Counted from the first letter of the stretch, positions 1 through 11,790 are shown. The stretch is DNA of 64,000 nucleotides from Fennellomyces sp. T-0311 (GCA_025266875.1 JALLLT010000018.1:434001-498000), one strand, 5' to 3'. Notes: generated by a model not told the origin, from the sequence alone. Numbers and translations: made by a program.

Positions 1-471
1 ACTCTTCCTGGAATAATACCTCGTTGACCGAAACGATCTCACCAGCTGCCTTCTTGACCTTGCGGAGCTTCTTCAGGAAATACCAGAAGCGGGACTTGGC
101 AACGACTTGGTTGGGAGCAAAGACGCGCATGCGGTACAGCTTAGGCTGGGGCTCCTTGGTCGAAGGGAGCTTACGGCCAACAACCTATTTCATAATGTTT
201 CCATTAGCAAATTTTCGTTTCTTTTTTTTTTCGTCTTTATTTACCTGGTACTCGTGGAACTGTTACAATAGAGAAAAGCAGAGAGAGAGGAAAATGTGTG
301 GTGAGTGTCATTGTCGCAACATTGGAATTCCCTTCGCCCCTTTTTTTTCAGAAATTGAAAATGGATGGCAGTTGTTCATCCATCCATCCTGTATCCCATC
401 CCATCCATCGTTTTCGCCCATCGTTCCGCTGATTGCATCCAACCCAACCCTTTGGTACTTACTCGCGACAT
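1..471 (-). CDS. RPL20: 60S ribosomal protein eL20 (L18a), 5' part, runs off the window
   Basis: Structural protein of the large ribosomal subunit. Read on the minus strand, exon 2 (184 down to 1) encodes [18 protein letters not shown], then [19 protein letters not shown] and [14 protein letters not shown], which is the conserved N-terminal half of eL20/L18a; the rest lies beyond position 1. Exon 1 is probably only nine bases (471-463, ATGTCGCGA) followed by a GTAAGT donor. The intron runs 462-185 (278 nt) and ends in TAG, much longer than other introns here, as is common for first introns of ribosomal-protein genes. The protein identity is very sure. The tiny first exon is inferred from a clean splice pair and an in-frame ATG and could be wrong. 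Confidence 0.9.
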
Positions 472-1199
472 TGGACTACAAGGGAGATTGCATGGTTCTG
501 CACGGGCTGAATTGAGAAATGTAAACTGAGTTTGAATATGAGTTTCGAGTACATACGCCTAGTGCGGGTTGAGGCGTGCCTAAAATGCCCCGGAGTCTAG
601 TGTCAATAGAGACGAATCATGGGAGATAGTATGCCATACTAGTTGTATGGTTGGACGTAGACGAGTCAAGGAAAAAAAGTCAATGTGCTGAGCCAATCCA
701 GGGTTTAGGCCACTGAAAACCATTAAAATAAGAGCCAATGTGCAACCATCGACATGCTTATTAGATTCGAGTGCGTATACTAAATTCGTGTGACCTATTG
801 GCTCTATCAGGCACCTGCAATTATTTAACGTATAATCGGTTTACAGTTATTCATTAATGGCAAATCTAGATCAAGGTTGCATGGGTAAATGATGTAATCG
901 ATAACTATACAGTCATTGATATCATATCATACATATGTTGTGTGGTGTAGAAGGTTCCATTGATAACGATAAAGAATCACTGAGATTGCGAAATAAATCT
1001 CTGCTGGTATGATACTTTCATAATATAGTAGCTTACCTATACTGGTGCCTATATCATTCAACACTGATTCGACGTACATGTCTGTTGTTCCATCTGGCAC
1101 TGACCTTTCACCCGTTGAGTCCTGTTCCCAACGACTTATTCCGAACTCATATTATAATAAGAGCATTTACGGAACGTTATAAGTATTAATAAATCTCAA
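472..1199. other. Intergenic, eL20 upstream region
   Basis: Upstream of eL20 and before the decayed nuclease. I see AT-rich sequence with no ORF, RNA gene or repeat that I can support. The promoter of eL20 must lie just above 471, but I recognise no defined element. Confidence 0.5.
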
Positions 1200-2720
1200 C
1201 CTACTCTTATAGAATGGGCACCCGTAGAATGCTATGAAAGGCGTCTCCCAAATTCAGACTAATATGCAGAACCCTTTGCGCAAAAACAACTTTGGGAACA
1301 AGTTTTCGTCCTTGACAGATTTGACCCTCAACGGCGAAAACATAACCAAAATGGTAAGTAATTCAACTTTGAGTGATTGAATCGAAAAAGCTCGTGTTAA
1401 ATTTGTTATAGAACAAATTAGGAACAGATACAGCGGTGTCAGACGCTTTATAACGGCTCTGAATCCGATGGTGTCAATTCTTCTGCAAGATTTATCTCAA
1501 GACGCCAGTGAGTGGATTGATGATAAACGATTATACTTTTTTTGTTATTGTTAAAGCGCTATCCCCAAACACGTCAAGAAATCCAGCGTCTTTCTCGGAA
1601 TATCTATATAACCGCATAGGGGTTTACTGGGATCTATACACTGGACAAGCAACCACAAGGCATTGGCCCTTTTTTTATTCGAAGAAGATCCAAATAAGCG
1701 CAAATCAAAGGCGGAGACCTTTACATTGTCGGCATTGATCCCGGCAAGTTATTTTATGATCTTTGCGATTTGCGTTGAGTGCATACATTTACTGAGCTAT
1801 GTTTATGTTTAAAGGATATCGGGATATGCTTACAGCTGTACGTGGTTGGAAACCAAGGAGTTCATCCACAATACATTGATTGGCGCAGAAGACATATAAA
1901 AAAAGGTCTCTAATGAGGAATACCAGTAAGTAAAATATGTATATCTCGCATATTTTCATGTGTTACTTCTTCCTCAATTACATTGATAACGCTCAATGTT
2001 CAGAGCTTCAGCATAGCGTATGTTGTGTTCCAAGGGAGACCAAAATATCCAACCAATCTATGGTCAGTTGTCATTGGCGCCAGCAATGGTGGCAACCAGT
2101 GCTGCAGTCCTCGATCATCTCTGCACTTTGTATCAGGTCCATCAGCAGTAATTACTTTTCCGTATATCATATTTTGGCATTTTTTAACGACGCTTTCTAT
2201 AATGTACTTCTCCAGCTGCCATTTTGGGTATCATGAATGGCGTGGTCGCACATTTGTGAGTCACCGTATGGTCATGGATACCATAGCCAACGAAATCGTT
2301 CAATCCAAAGCAAGAGTATCTTTATTTGTGAAACATATTCAAAGCTTCTATTGACATTTCGTAGTTTTAGATTCCAATTGTTCAACGAGTTCTCAAGGAG
2401 TCAAAGGCAACACGTCGCAACGGACGGCGCCAATTCTGTCAACGTCACATCGATCAACAAAGTCCATCAAGTCGAGGCTAGGCCGATTATTAGTCTATGG
2501 TGACGCAGATCTGCGAGGGGCAATCAAGTATCATGGACTCCCTTCCTGATGCTTACAAAGGACTGTTGAAACATATCTCATTAATGTATCCTATACGGAT
2601 CTCGCAAGTACTTGGACAGGAGTGTCGTGGTCTTACTCTGTTGACGAATTTCGCACGTACAAGCAACATACGTACAAGAATTGCTGATCCTCGATTCGAT
2701 CGACACTAGTCCCTGTGAGC
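1200..2720 (+). pseudogene. Decayed Fanzor/TnpB-like RNA-guided nuclease gene
   Basis: A chain of broken reading frames on the plus strand matches the order of landmarks in fungal Fanzor proteins, the eukaryotic relatives of TnpB. First comes GGDLYIVGIDPGK (1710-1748), the RuvC-I segment with its Asp codon at 1737. Then RDMLTAVRGW (about 1818-1850) and, after a shift, KKVSNEEYQ (about 1901-1927), like the SNxEY segment of the family. EWRGRTFVSHRMVMDTIANE (2235-2294) resembles the basic region before RuvC-II. LLVYGDADLRGAIKYHG follows (about 2487-2537), then VDEFRTYK with the likely RuvC-II Glu at 2646. Intron-like gaps remain, for example 1928-2003. Stops and frame changes between segments mean it is dead. 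No zinc-ribbon cysteines are visible after the Glu. Family call rests on motif order, not on a search. Confidence 0.65.
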
Positions 2721-3496
2721 ACCCGTGTGTACAAAGAACGTCTATTACTTTCATTAATTTTTCTTCCATTTTGTAAAGCCAGAATGAAAACAATGGTTAA
2801 CACTGGTCACAGAGCAAGACGTTTCTGTTTGAGGAAGACCGACGAGATCAATGACCGAAGCCTCTCAGCGTCATGCGCGTCAACATCTGCGTAAATCTTC
2901 ATTCTTTCTTATCCACTACCCTTTCTAATATATACATTTACTGGTAGCTGAAGGGGATCATAGACTGGAAGTATATACGATAAACGTTTGTCCAAATCGT
3001 TTATCGCAAAGCCTTTCTCGTCTTGGACAAAGCAGGACTGCCTATCCAGCAGCAACTCCCGGCAGTCAAGCGGCACTTTTCAACTAAATTGTTTTAGGCA
3101 TATATAGTACTTTGCTTCAGACTCTAACGGAGATGTGAACACTGCCCCAAAGCATGCGGCGAGTTGATGTTGGGTACGTATATTCTTGGAGATCAGGAGA
3201 ATGTAGAGAGGCCAATCATCTTCGTGCCGCTTCTCTGCAAAGAGCATAACCTGCTCTTAGTGCCCAGCCGAAAGTGGCCACTAACCTCGTCAGTTAGACA
3301 CGGCGTACATGGCTTTACCTAAATTGGATTAACCCTAGGGTATGTTAGGCAAGCCTTTGCTGATTTCATAAAAGTTACTTGAGCAAACAACATTAAACAT
3401 GCAACAGTCATAAAAGTTTATTCTGACTTTAATGGGAGGTTGGGGGATATGAATGCTTTGCTTGAAGAAAAAAAATAAAGATGTAAATGTAGGCTT
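2721..3496. other. Intergenic, no supported gene
   Basis: Lies between the decayed nuclease and the 3' end of the YRA1-like gene. The first part could hold the lost C-terminus of the nuclease, but I cannot recognise it. No transposon ends were recognised flanking 1200-2720. Confidence 0.4.
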
Positions 3497-4577
3497 TCAC
3501 GCAGAAGTAAATCCTGAACGACTAGGTGCTATCACCGAACGAAGGGTTTGATTCATGTATCCAGGGACCATACTGGAAGGTCGGCTTCGTAAAATGGCTC
3601 GAAGGATGCGACCTATTTTTTTTTATAACATTGTTAGAAATTTCACATGGGTTTCCAGCACACACACACTTACCATCAGCAACTTCATTGTCTAACTTGG
3701 TGATACATTCCAGCGCAGATTGTTTCTGCACAAACTCGACCTCTGCCTCGCCGAACGATCGACCCGTTCGATCCACAGCCACTTCGCAATGGGATATCTG
3801 ACCAAACTGTTGACAAATCATCTATTTGGGTACTCAGTCATCGCAACCCTTTGGCAAATGAAAACATCAAACACTTACTCGGATATCATCGGTATTGGCA
3901 CCTGGATCCAAATTACTTATCAATACAGTTGCAGGGCCCGATTCGCCTCGAATGCTGATACCATTAGCGCCGTTACCATAGAGATCAGACGATGAGCTCC
4001 CGTACGAAGCTCCTCGGATGGATAATCCGCGTTTGGTCACCGGAGCAGTGGTTTGTGGAAACTCGGTCGACCGGGTATTGTTGCTGCTGTTATTATTATT
4101 GCGCGAGGACACCTTTTTCGTAATCACAATGTTCGCAGGGTCGATCGAGGCCTGCTGGTTATTATTACGTTGATTGTTTCGTTGCGGTTGATTGTTTCGT
4201 TGCGGTTGATTGTTTCGTTGCGGTTGATTGTTTCGCTGTGGTTGATTGTTTCGTTGCGGCTGATTGTTGCGTTGCGGCTGATTGTTTCCTCGCTTTTGCG
4301 CTTGGCCATTGCGTTGCTATTAACCGCATTCAGCTTTGTTTGTAATTGAAAAAAGAGAGAACAAACTTACTCGTGAATTGTTCTTTTGGGATTTGTTGAT
4401 AGTTTTCGATTGATTGCTTACAGAAAGTTTGTTGTTGACGCCACGAGATGTACCTTTGCTGCGACGTCCATTACCCTTGTTGTTTCCAGATTGTCCCTTT
4501 TTCTGTCGTGAATTGTTTTTGCCGCGCTTTTTGATAATGTCATCAAGTGAACTATCGAGATCCATTGTACTGCTCAT
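3497..4577 (-). CDS. YRA1: ALY/REF (Yra1-like) mRNA export adaptor
   Basis: Nuclear RNA-binding adaptor of the TREX complex that links spliced mRNA to the export receptor. Four exons on the minus strand: 4577-4371, 4316-3879, 3821-3674, 3612-3497; they join in frame to 302 aa. The N-terminus has LDSSLDDIIKKRGK, the short UAP56-binding motif typical of ALY proteins. A basic, Gln/Asn/Arg-rich linker follows, with about seven QPQRNN repeats. The RRM begins at ATVLISNLDPGANTDDIR (RNP2) and continues with DRTGRSFGEAEVEFV (RNP1 region) and LDNEVADGR. A basic C-terminal tail ends FTSA. Introns of 54-61 nt start with GTAAGT or similar. It shares a 421-bp divergent upstream region with HOP2. The unusual point is the repeat-expanded linker. 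Confidence 0.85.
4161..4290 (-). repeat. In-frame 18-bp tandem repeat coding QPQRNN
   Basis: About seven imperfect copies of an 18-bp unit (plus-strand form ATTGTTTCGTTGCGGTTG) lie in exon 2 of the YRA1-like gene. Because the unit is a multiple of three, each copy adds the hexapeptide QPQRNN without breaking the frame. Copies differ by single bases (for example CGCTGTGG in one). Confidence 0.9.
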
Positions 4578-4998
4578 GTTTTGGAAAGGGGACGCAAAAA
4601 GAGCTGACACTTTCGCGCTTAAAATATAAAGAGAACAATTTCTCGAGTGTACCAATGAGATGGCATCCCCGGCCAAGCAACCCGAAAAGGATTCTTACTT
4701 GATCCATCTATTCGGTTACAAAACAGCTTCAGACGGATAGATCATCCAAGGAGTACGCAGGAACGGGTACGTTGGGCGCTGACGAAAGCTGGTCATGTGG
4801 AATATACTTTTTACTTCTCCATGTCAGTTTAGTCCGTGTTGCTGTAAATGATCAATTGCACGGAACACAAAGGCAGTCGGCCGCATACAAGTCCAACACA
4901 ACGGAAAAGAATAAAAGTGGGTTGCTTCGAGTCTGATTACATATAAAGACAACAGGAAGCTTTCTCAAAGCGGACATTTTCCTTCTTTGCAACACAAA
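4578..4998. promoter_or_regulatory. Divergent promoter region between YRA1-like and HOP2
   Basis: The two genes start head to head with 421 bp between their ATG codons, so their promoters must share this stretch. I see no specific factor site I could name. Confidence 0.5.
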
Positions 4999-6019
4999 AT
5001 GACCAAGAAAAAGTCGACCAGTGGAGAGGGTTGAATTACCACGTGTGGAATCGTGTTAACATTCAACTAATCAATCAATCTTTCTCTCTCTCAAGATGAC
5101 AAGGCCGTTCTGGACTACCTTCGCAAAGTCAACAGACCGTATAGCGCAAGTTGGGTTCACTTTGTTTCCAACGTCCCGCAATGCCGAATCCATTGACGCA
5201 TTCTTGTAGCCGACATATTCAACAACCTGCACGCCAAATACCCCAAACCTGGTATCGTCAAGGCACTCGAACGGTTGACGGATCAACAAGTCATCGTTAC
5301 CAAAACGTATGGTAAAACGAACATTTACACCGCTAAACAGGTAATCCCTTCTTTTGCATGAAATATTTGCGGCGATTCATTCTGGACGTGTGTAGAGCAC
5401 GGATGACCTTCCTTCTTCGGAAGAGCAGAGTGCCATGGAGAAGCAGATGGAGTCGCTTTCGAAGGAATTGGAAACTCTGAAGAGAGAAAATCAGGAACTG
5501 TCAAGGAATCTGCATGCGTTGAAAAGCTCGCCCACCAACGATGAGCTCGACAAGTTGATAGCCACGCTGGCTCAAGAGGTTAGTAAGTCAATTGTTTAAT
5601 AGCTGCATCGTGAATCGAGCATTGTTTTTCTTGTTTTAGAATGAAACGCACAGATCACGTCTGGACAAGTTAAAGTCGGGAACAACGTTGATCACGGCAG
5701 AGGAAAAGACCAACATCGATAAAGAGTATGATACAATGCGAAAAGAGTGGCGAACACGTCGTAAACTTGTGAGCATTTGTTTTCTTGCATGTATCATCGT
5801 AGGTACGCTGACATTCGTATTGTAGTTTCGGGAAATCTTCAATACTGTCACAGAGCATATGCCGGGACAGCCAAAAGCATTCAAGGTTAGAAAAGTTTGT
5901 ATCCGAAAAAAAAAATCAATAGACTGAACCCATATTAGGAGGAGCTTGGCATAGAGGAAGACCCAATTCCGTATGAGCAAGATCCCCTGGCGGATGTTGG
6001 TGCAACAAGTAGTTTATAA
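4999..6019 (+). CDS. HOP2: Hop2/TBPIP homologue, meiotic homologous-pairing protein
   Basis: Partner of Mnd1 that stimulates Dmc1/Rad51 strand exchange in meiosis. Seven exons: 4999-5029, 5096-5149, 5210-5340, 5396-5578, 5640-5768, 5826-5885, 5939-6019; they join to 222 aa, close to the usual 200-230 aa of the family. The N-terminal winged helix is clear: AVLDYLRKVNRPYSA, TDIFNNLHAKY, GIVKALERLTDQQVIVTKTYG, then KTNIYTAKQ. A long coiled coil follows (EKQMESLSKELETLKREN onward), then LDKLKSGTTLITAEE and the C-terminal RKLFREIFNTVTEHMPGQPK. Introns are 53-66 nt. All splice sites are GT-AG, though the first donor (GTTGAA) is weak. Presence of this gene implies that a meiotic pairing factor is kept in the species. 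Confidence 0.9.
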
Positions 6020-9000
6020 GCTTCCGTAAAAAAGTGAATGAAAGCATTGTTTCTGGTTTCGGCTTTTTCCATTTGACGCCGACGGATCAGCGAGCAGTGG
6101 AAGCACTGGCTCCTTGTTTGCTCCCTCTACCTCATGCGCTTCCTCGATTGAACCTTATAAGCACTCGAAAAGTTTTCTTTCTTTGCCTGGAATGTATACC
6201 TTGAAAACAAGAACATACGGTGCGATCTCCTTACGACGGAGGTTAAGGGAACCACGTCTTGTCCTCAAGGCAACTGCTCGTTACTGTGTCTGCAATCTCC
6301 GCAAGCGTTAGAAAAATAATACTGATCTCCAGGCTCAAGTAATGTTAGACGAAAAAAAGGAAATAGTTAGTTCATCATGTGGTACTTTTGTTTCTCACTC
6401 AAGAGTTGCAAGATCGATGCCATGCGTGAATAGGCCGCTGAAAATGAATTTCGGTTCTAACAGTAACTTTTGTACGGTCTGGAAGTACTTTATTTATTAA
6501 GCCTTGGTGTGGCCCTGCTGGCCTCCGCGCTGATAAACTCTTTTGTTTTGTCGATTACCCGCAAGTCAGCCTTGATTGTCACTTTTTTTCGGTCCCTTCA
6601 GGGATGCAACAGGTCTCCCCCTTTAAGGTGCGTATTCAAACTGAGCATGGATGTTGTAATAATCAATTCACAGCGTTCCAGATGCATCGACAACATAATC
6701 ATTTTCAAATTTTCTTCGCGTTGTCAAAGAAATTCAATATATAATGCAAAGTAGGGATGGTAGGGTTTCATATCTGTGGAGATGAGCAAGCTCATCTCAC
6801 TTGCCGTCTTTTCTGAAGAGATCACATTATGTAAATTTTTTTTATTGTCAAGATCGAGAAAATTGCTCTTCTCATTCTATAAAAGCAAGGTTGCTACTAT
6901 TTGCAAAACGTTTACTCGAGTTCACCACCTGGCTTTCGCTTGCTAGTTCGTGGGTACCTTGTATAAATGTTTTATTTTTGGCGGCACTGATTCGGGAATC
7001 AATTGTCGCCCACCTTTAAAAAAGTTGAGGGCTTGGAATAGTCCCACCATAACGTTCATGTTATGTCTGTCACGAGATATGTAGAGAAGTTGTACTTTCT
7101 GGAAACGATGCGCACTCATGCTATGGAGCCAAAGACTAGTGGTAAATGTACTACAGCGGTTACCTAGAGAGATAATATAATATTTCATGGGGATTCGTGC
7201 ATATACACAGTAGAGTTTCGTATCCTCGTAGATCAGGCCTCACATTTCTAACACTTTTAGGCTGGCGTCTTGAGTTGCAGCATGATGAAAAATAATCTTG
7301 ACCACAGCTGCTGCCTTTAACCAAATCATCGCCTGCGGGTGTTCGTGGAAGCCTGTATTCTAGAAGAAGAATCAATTGGCGCTTTTCACAATCATACAAA
7401 AGCACGCTAAAGTCATCTTACTTTCAAGTAAGCATCAGGTGCAAATTCGCTATACCGATTGGCCTACACTTGGATCTTGTCATTATTTACGCTAAACATT
7501 GTTTAAATAGTGAGTAGATCTCAGCAATATGTGGTACTATTTCTACTCTTCAAATAGGTGCCCTCGTTCAGCAATGAGTTGTCGTAGATATTGGAGTATA
7601 CCTCAAACCTAACTGGTAGGTTAGTTTACTTGCAGTGTACTTTAGGATTGCTAAATTAGCTACACTTACAGTTCCTGATAAAAGCCTTGGTACAGTGGTG
7701 TTTTATCGCTATCATTCGACTTTATCCATGGGCTCCGAACATCCTTGGCTTTATTCGTACTCTTGTGGGCAGCGTCGAGGTGTCTACATTCAAGTGATGA
7801 TGAATATCACATATCTATCTGGTCTTGTTGCGCCATAAAAGATAAGTCTCTACAATGTCATCAACCTGCATATCTACTTCACAGTACTTGTTCATTGCTT
7901 TCCAAATAGCTTGCTTCAGAAAGTTGGCCGATAAGAGTATAGGACTAATGTGACAGATGAAGTTCGATGTCCGGAGGATATACGGCCCTGATTAGTTACT
8001 GTTCAGCTCAACGCTGCATGAGAGTAACTATAGACCACAAGGTATAGTCAGCTGCTATTTCGCGCGACCTAATGGTTTTGCCTTGGAATACAGAGCGCAA
8101 GTGAATGTTCTAAATTGCCAGAACACACTTCAAAAAATCATTCACCAAAATTTCACAAAGCTATTTGCAGTGTAAATTTCCTGCTTACGAGTAAAATTTT
8201 GTAAGAGCTGTATCTGTGAATTGAATTTTAGCTATATATAGGATACAGGTTGGGGATGGAAAGACGCCGCTTTATGATTTTGATTACTTTCTCAACGGGC
8301 AGTTTTTAACACATAAGATTCGTTACCTTGACCCGTTGGTGTATTAATGTAATAATGATGCTGTAATTAATGTTCAAAGAACAGAGATTGTCTCCGTAGT
8401 GCTTTGTTTTGTAATTTTCAATGTTGTCTCAAATGAATACATTCACTTTTTGCCATGGCCTTAGTGAATGAAGGAGGGCAGGGAGCAAATGGCGGTGGTA
8501 CGCTGTCAAGAGCTTGAAAGTCATTCTTGCTCGCTGTTGCTATAATATTGGTTTATATCGTTATTCCATCGTAATTAGCGCCTCAATATACTGGTGCCAT
8601 ATAGCGCCGGTGTCAATTTGAAGAGTTCTAAATTGTTTTTTCGTGTGTAAAGATCTCAGACTAATCTTCTCCAGGACGAATTTTTCTATTTCCTTTCGAA
8701 AGAGTTATACAGCTCCTATGTATGCAATGTAACCATAGATCAATTATATCGCGAATGCAACAAACTAGATTGGTAGTGTTGTTTCCAAGAAAAATTAGAA
8801 GGACAGCCATTCTTCTTTTTCATATATGTAATTTTTTTTCGAAGCGAAACTCTACCTTACATACTTACTTAACAGCATTGCTCTTGAATGTATTTTATTA
8901 AAAACACATTACACATTGCTATTATTAATCTAAAGCAGGTAAAAGTTTATATAAACTGTTATATTTGATCAACATTCTCCTAGTGTATTTATGGCTATAC

Positions 9001-9675
9001 ATAATATTCTAAAGTCGTGCGTAAAACCGACTAGAATCTATCTTTTAGCAAATACTTCAGAAAATAAATCAAGGCCCGCTGTTGAGCTGCAATAATATGC
9101 ATCGTCATTGTTGATGCGTACGTCTTTGAGTAACGAGCTCCCTTTAATAAACAACAGCAGGACTTGATCACTTACACGTAGTATACGTTCATCTATTACA
9201 TACCAATTCTATTTAGATTTTATAACCTATTTATATGTAGCTATCATAGTAATTAATATTGTCAGAAAAGATGGTGCGCAAAACCTACATACTTGTATCT
9301 TCTTTCGAATCTAACATGGTTAATTATCTAATAAAATCATAATATTTATCACCAAATTTTTTTATGAATAAACTTAAAAATATGTAGAGGCGTTATGAGA
9401 TGACTTACTATTTAGATACCAGAATTTCTACTTCCTATTAGTTTGCACTCTGTTATCTTTTTTTTTAAAAAAAAATTATCAGTAGAAATAAAATGTATAT
9501 ACTGTACTGTAAAATTTTAAATGAATGTTTGATCAACAAGGTTTCGATAATGCTATCTATTAATGTGTAGCTAGTCACCATACTATCAAAAGGCTATTCT
9601 TAAACCAAATACAGCATTAAGGAAAAGCTATAAGTATAAATGAAATAGCTAAAAACTTGATTGCTTCGTAGTTTA
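6020..9675. other. 3.7-kb AT-rich region without a recognised gene
   Basis: The only open stretches are short. A plus-strand Ser-rich then Arg-rich reading frame runs from about 6050 to 6311 (contains GSASSGSTGSLF, ends NLRKR) without a good start; I do not recognise it. At 8126-8172 a 47-bp stretch begins CACTTCAAAAA and ends TATTTGCAGTG, like a scrap of the CACTA ends described below, but with no target duplication. The rest is AT-rich with no supported feature. Confidence 0.4.
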
Positions 9676-10110
9676 TTATTCGCGCTTCTTGTACTTGGTA
9701 CACACATGGTGATAGTGATATGTTTCCAGCAGCGATGTCGGGGAGAAACGTTTCATTGGCTCTTCTTTCCCCTGAGTTGTAGTAGTGGGATAATTGTCAG
9801 TTCGTGTCGTAAACTGAGTAACCGTAGTACCGCGTACCCTTGTGAATGCTCCATCATAAGTTGTGTACGTATGCTGCAAGTAGTCTGTAACGAAAGAGCG
9901 GTATTGTTCTTCCTTGGACAATATAGTATATAGTGGCGCAGCATTGCTTTCGACTTTGACAGCTTCGTTATTGAGATTTATAGCTTCCAATCGTGCTGAA
10001 CAGACGGCGGCTAGGACGTCAAGTTTGTATGTCTCACCTTTTGTCCTAGTATGTAATAAATGGTTTATGTCAGCTCTCAACTGAGAATCTTGGATGTTGT
10101 CCGTATCCAT
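9676..10110 (-). CDS. Orphan 144-aa protein
   Basis: Intronless ORF from ATG at 10110 to a stop at 9676. The protein begins MDTDNIQDSQLRADINHLL and continues with a helical, soluble-looking segment (KLDVLAAVCSARLEAINL), then a segment rich in Thr, Tyr and Arg, and a basic tail (CTKYKKRE). I see no signal peptide, membrane segment or known domain. An upstream in-frame ATG at 10164 would add 18 residues; I prefer the inner one because the extension is hydrophobic and unlike the rest. It sits alone in AT-rich DNA beside a C2H2 gene on the same strand. It may be a lineage-specific gene or chance; length and composition favour a gene only weakly. Confidence 0.35.
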   Translation of the reverse strand: MDTDNIQDSQLRADINHLLHTRTKGETYKLDVLAAVCSARLEAINLNNEAVKVESNAAPLYTILSKEEQYRSFVTDYLQHTYTTYDGAFTRVRGTTVTQFTTRTDNYPTTTTQGKEEPMKRFSPTSLLETYHYHHVCTKYKKRE

Positions 10111-10905
10111 TTTCAAATGGGAGAGAAAGAAGTAAAAATTAGTGCTGTTGACTCTGCCTCGCATTTATAAAACTGGGACTTCTTTTTCCAAACAATGAAA
10201 CCTTATCTTTATTAGGATAATTAATGACTGATCTATGAAGTGTTGTCAACACTATTTGTACTACGGCAACAATATGTAATATATGTGCAGAAAAAGTAGG
10301 TGAGAGCTTTTTTATCTGCTTTTCCTGAACAAAAAGGTAATTTATCATTATACATAATTAAATGTGAAGCTTGATGTATTAGATATATAGCTATTGCTTT
10401 TACGTATTGAATAGTTGTATATAAAAGTTTTTGCTTAATCCTAGTTAACATAATTTAATGCTCTCTTTCTTAGTTTATTATATCAGATAATCTGTACTAA
10501 GCATACACTTGCTTGGAAAAATTAACAAACGGAGGATGCCCGTCTAAAGTAAATGTGCATCCACTGTAGCCGGTAATCACAAAATCTGAATTACATACTG
10601 TTATTACCATTGAGATATTGTAACTTAAGGCATAGTTATGTGCTTTTTGCATAAATTTATTTGACCATAGTGAAATATCGATACATGCATATTATTCACC
10701 ATATAAAAAAGTGGAAATTTATGTGATAGAAAGTTACAAATATCATAAGGGAAAACGGGAATTGAGGAAGAAATACAAAGGAAACGAGAGTAATGAACAA
10801 CGAAGGTAAGATGACGAAAAGGATATCCTGGAGATGTGCAAGATAAGCAAGCAACGAGAACAGTACGCGACGGGACAGATAAGCAAGTGTTATATAATTA
10901 TACAT
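10111..10905. other. Intergenic
   Basis: AT-rich sequence between the orphan ORF and the C2H2 gene. Short ORFs here (60-70 aa) are hydrophobic translations of AT-rich DNA and are not supported. Confidence 0.4.
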
Positions 10906-11790
10906 CTACTTCTTTCCACGGTTATTTCGACCACACGTTTTATCCAAATGTCTTCTTAAGCTGTCGATTCTTGTAAATAAACTGCCACATAGAATGCAAT
11001 GATAGTTACAGGATTCGTGAACAGTCTTAAAATGGCGCTTTTCATCTCTGGCACGCGTAAACGTGGCTACACAGTCTTCTACACGGCAGAAAAATTTCAC
11101 ATCACTGGTAGACTTAGAGCTCCTGTGGTTTCTTGTAGATAACATCAGATTCTGTCCGAGATTTGACTGTGACAATCGACGACCTCTGCTTTGGATCGTC
11201 TGCGAATCATAAGGAGCACTTTGTTTGCATCGAAAGGAGCGACTGTTTTGCGGAATAGCGGGATTGCTCGAGTGACCCAATGATGTAGTAGGTGTATCCG
11301 GATTGATAGCTGCCAATATTTCTTCATAGGTAATCAATCCTTCCTGCTCCGGTTCCCATGCTTGCTCCAGCTGCAACGTCGGATGCACAAATTCTGCTGA
11401 TGAGATCTGGGTGTTAACGTAAGCTTGACTTGTCAGAGGTGGCGAAAATGTTGTCAGTTGCTGTGTGGGTACCGTAGACACAAAATCGTTAGTCCAGCCA
11501 ACAAGCACAGTTTGATCCAACGCCATCGGCACTGTAGTCATCTGTGGTTCTACGAACTCTTGAAATTCATTCGTTCTTTGCTGGTGAACGCTTCGGGAAG
11601 TAAGTTTTCTCGTAACCCCTCGACTTGCGGTGAGACTTGAGCTGCTGACATGGTGGTTGATCCGAAGCCGTGCTTCCAGAAGCAGGCTATCGATACTTAC
11701 ATTCGCCGGTGCTCCGTTCCCTGACGTTTCACCGATTGCTGCCTTTTTTCGGAGAGAAAGGTTTGATTCGTGCTGAAAGGCCGGTTCCAT
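10906..11790 (-). CDS. C2H2 zinc-finger protein, 294 aa
   Basis: Single-exon gene on the minus strand, ATG at 11790. The first 220 residues are low in recognised structure, with Ser/Thr/Gln-rich stretches and an acidic patch near QAWEPEQEGLITYEEILAA that could act in activation. Two zinc fingers lie at the C-terminus. Finger 1 is CRVEDCVATFTRARDEKRH followed by FKTVH. Finger 2 is CILCGSLFTRIDSLRRH, ending in DKTC, so its last ligand is Cys rather than His. A basic tail (GRNNRGKK) follows. The finger pair is shared with the gene at 17079-18042 (both have FxRARDxxRH), so the two are paralogues. Likely a nuclear DNA-binding protein; target unknown. Confidence 0.7.
   Translation of the reverse strand: MEPAFQHESNLSLRKKAAIGETSGNGAPANVSIDSLLLEARLRINHHVSSSSLTASRGVTRKLTSRSVHQQRTNEFQEFVEPQMTTVPMALDQTVLVGWTNDFVSTVPTQQLTTFSPPLTSQAYVNTQISSAEFVHPTLQLEQAWEPEQEGLITYEEILAAINPDTPTTSLGHSSNPAIPQNSRSFRCKQSAPYDSQTIQSRGRRLSQSNLGQNLMLSTRNHRSSKSTSDVKFFCRVEDCVATFTRARDEKRHFKTVHESCNYHCILCGSLFTRIDSLRRHLDKTCGRNNRGKK

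Noticed and set aside
2581..2793. Antisense 70-codon ORF over the Fanzor relic
   Set aside because: Shadow frame opposite the VDEFRT segment; no start context or conserved motif.
8126..8172. A second short CACTA-type MITE
   Set aside because: The right end (TATTTGCAGTG) fits, but the left end is CACTTC, it is only 47 bp, and the flanks (ACA/TAA) do not match. May be a scrap of an old copy.
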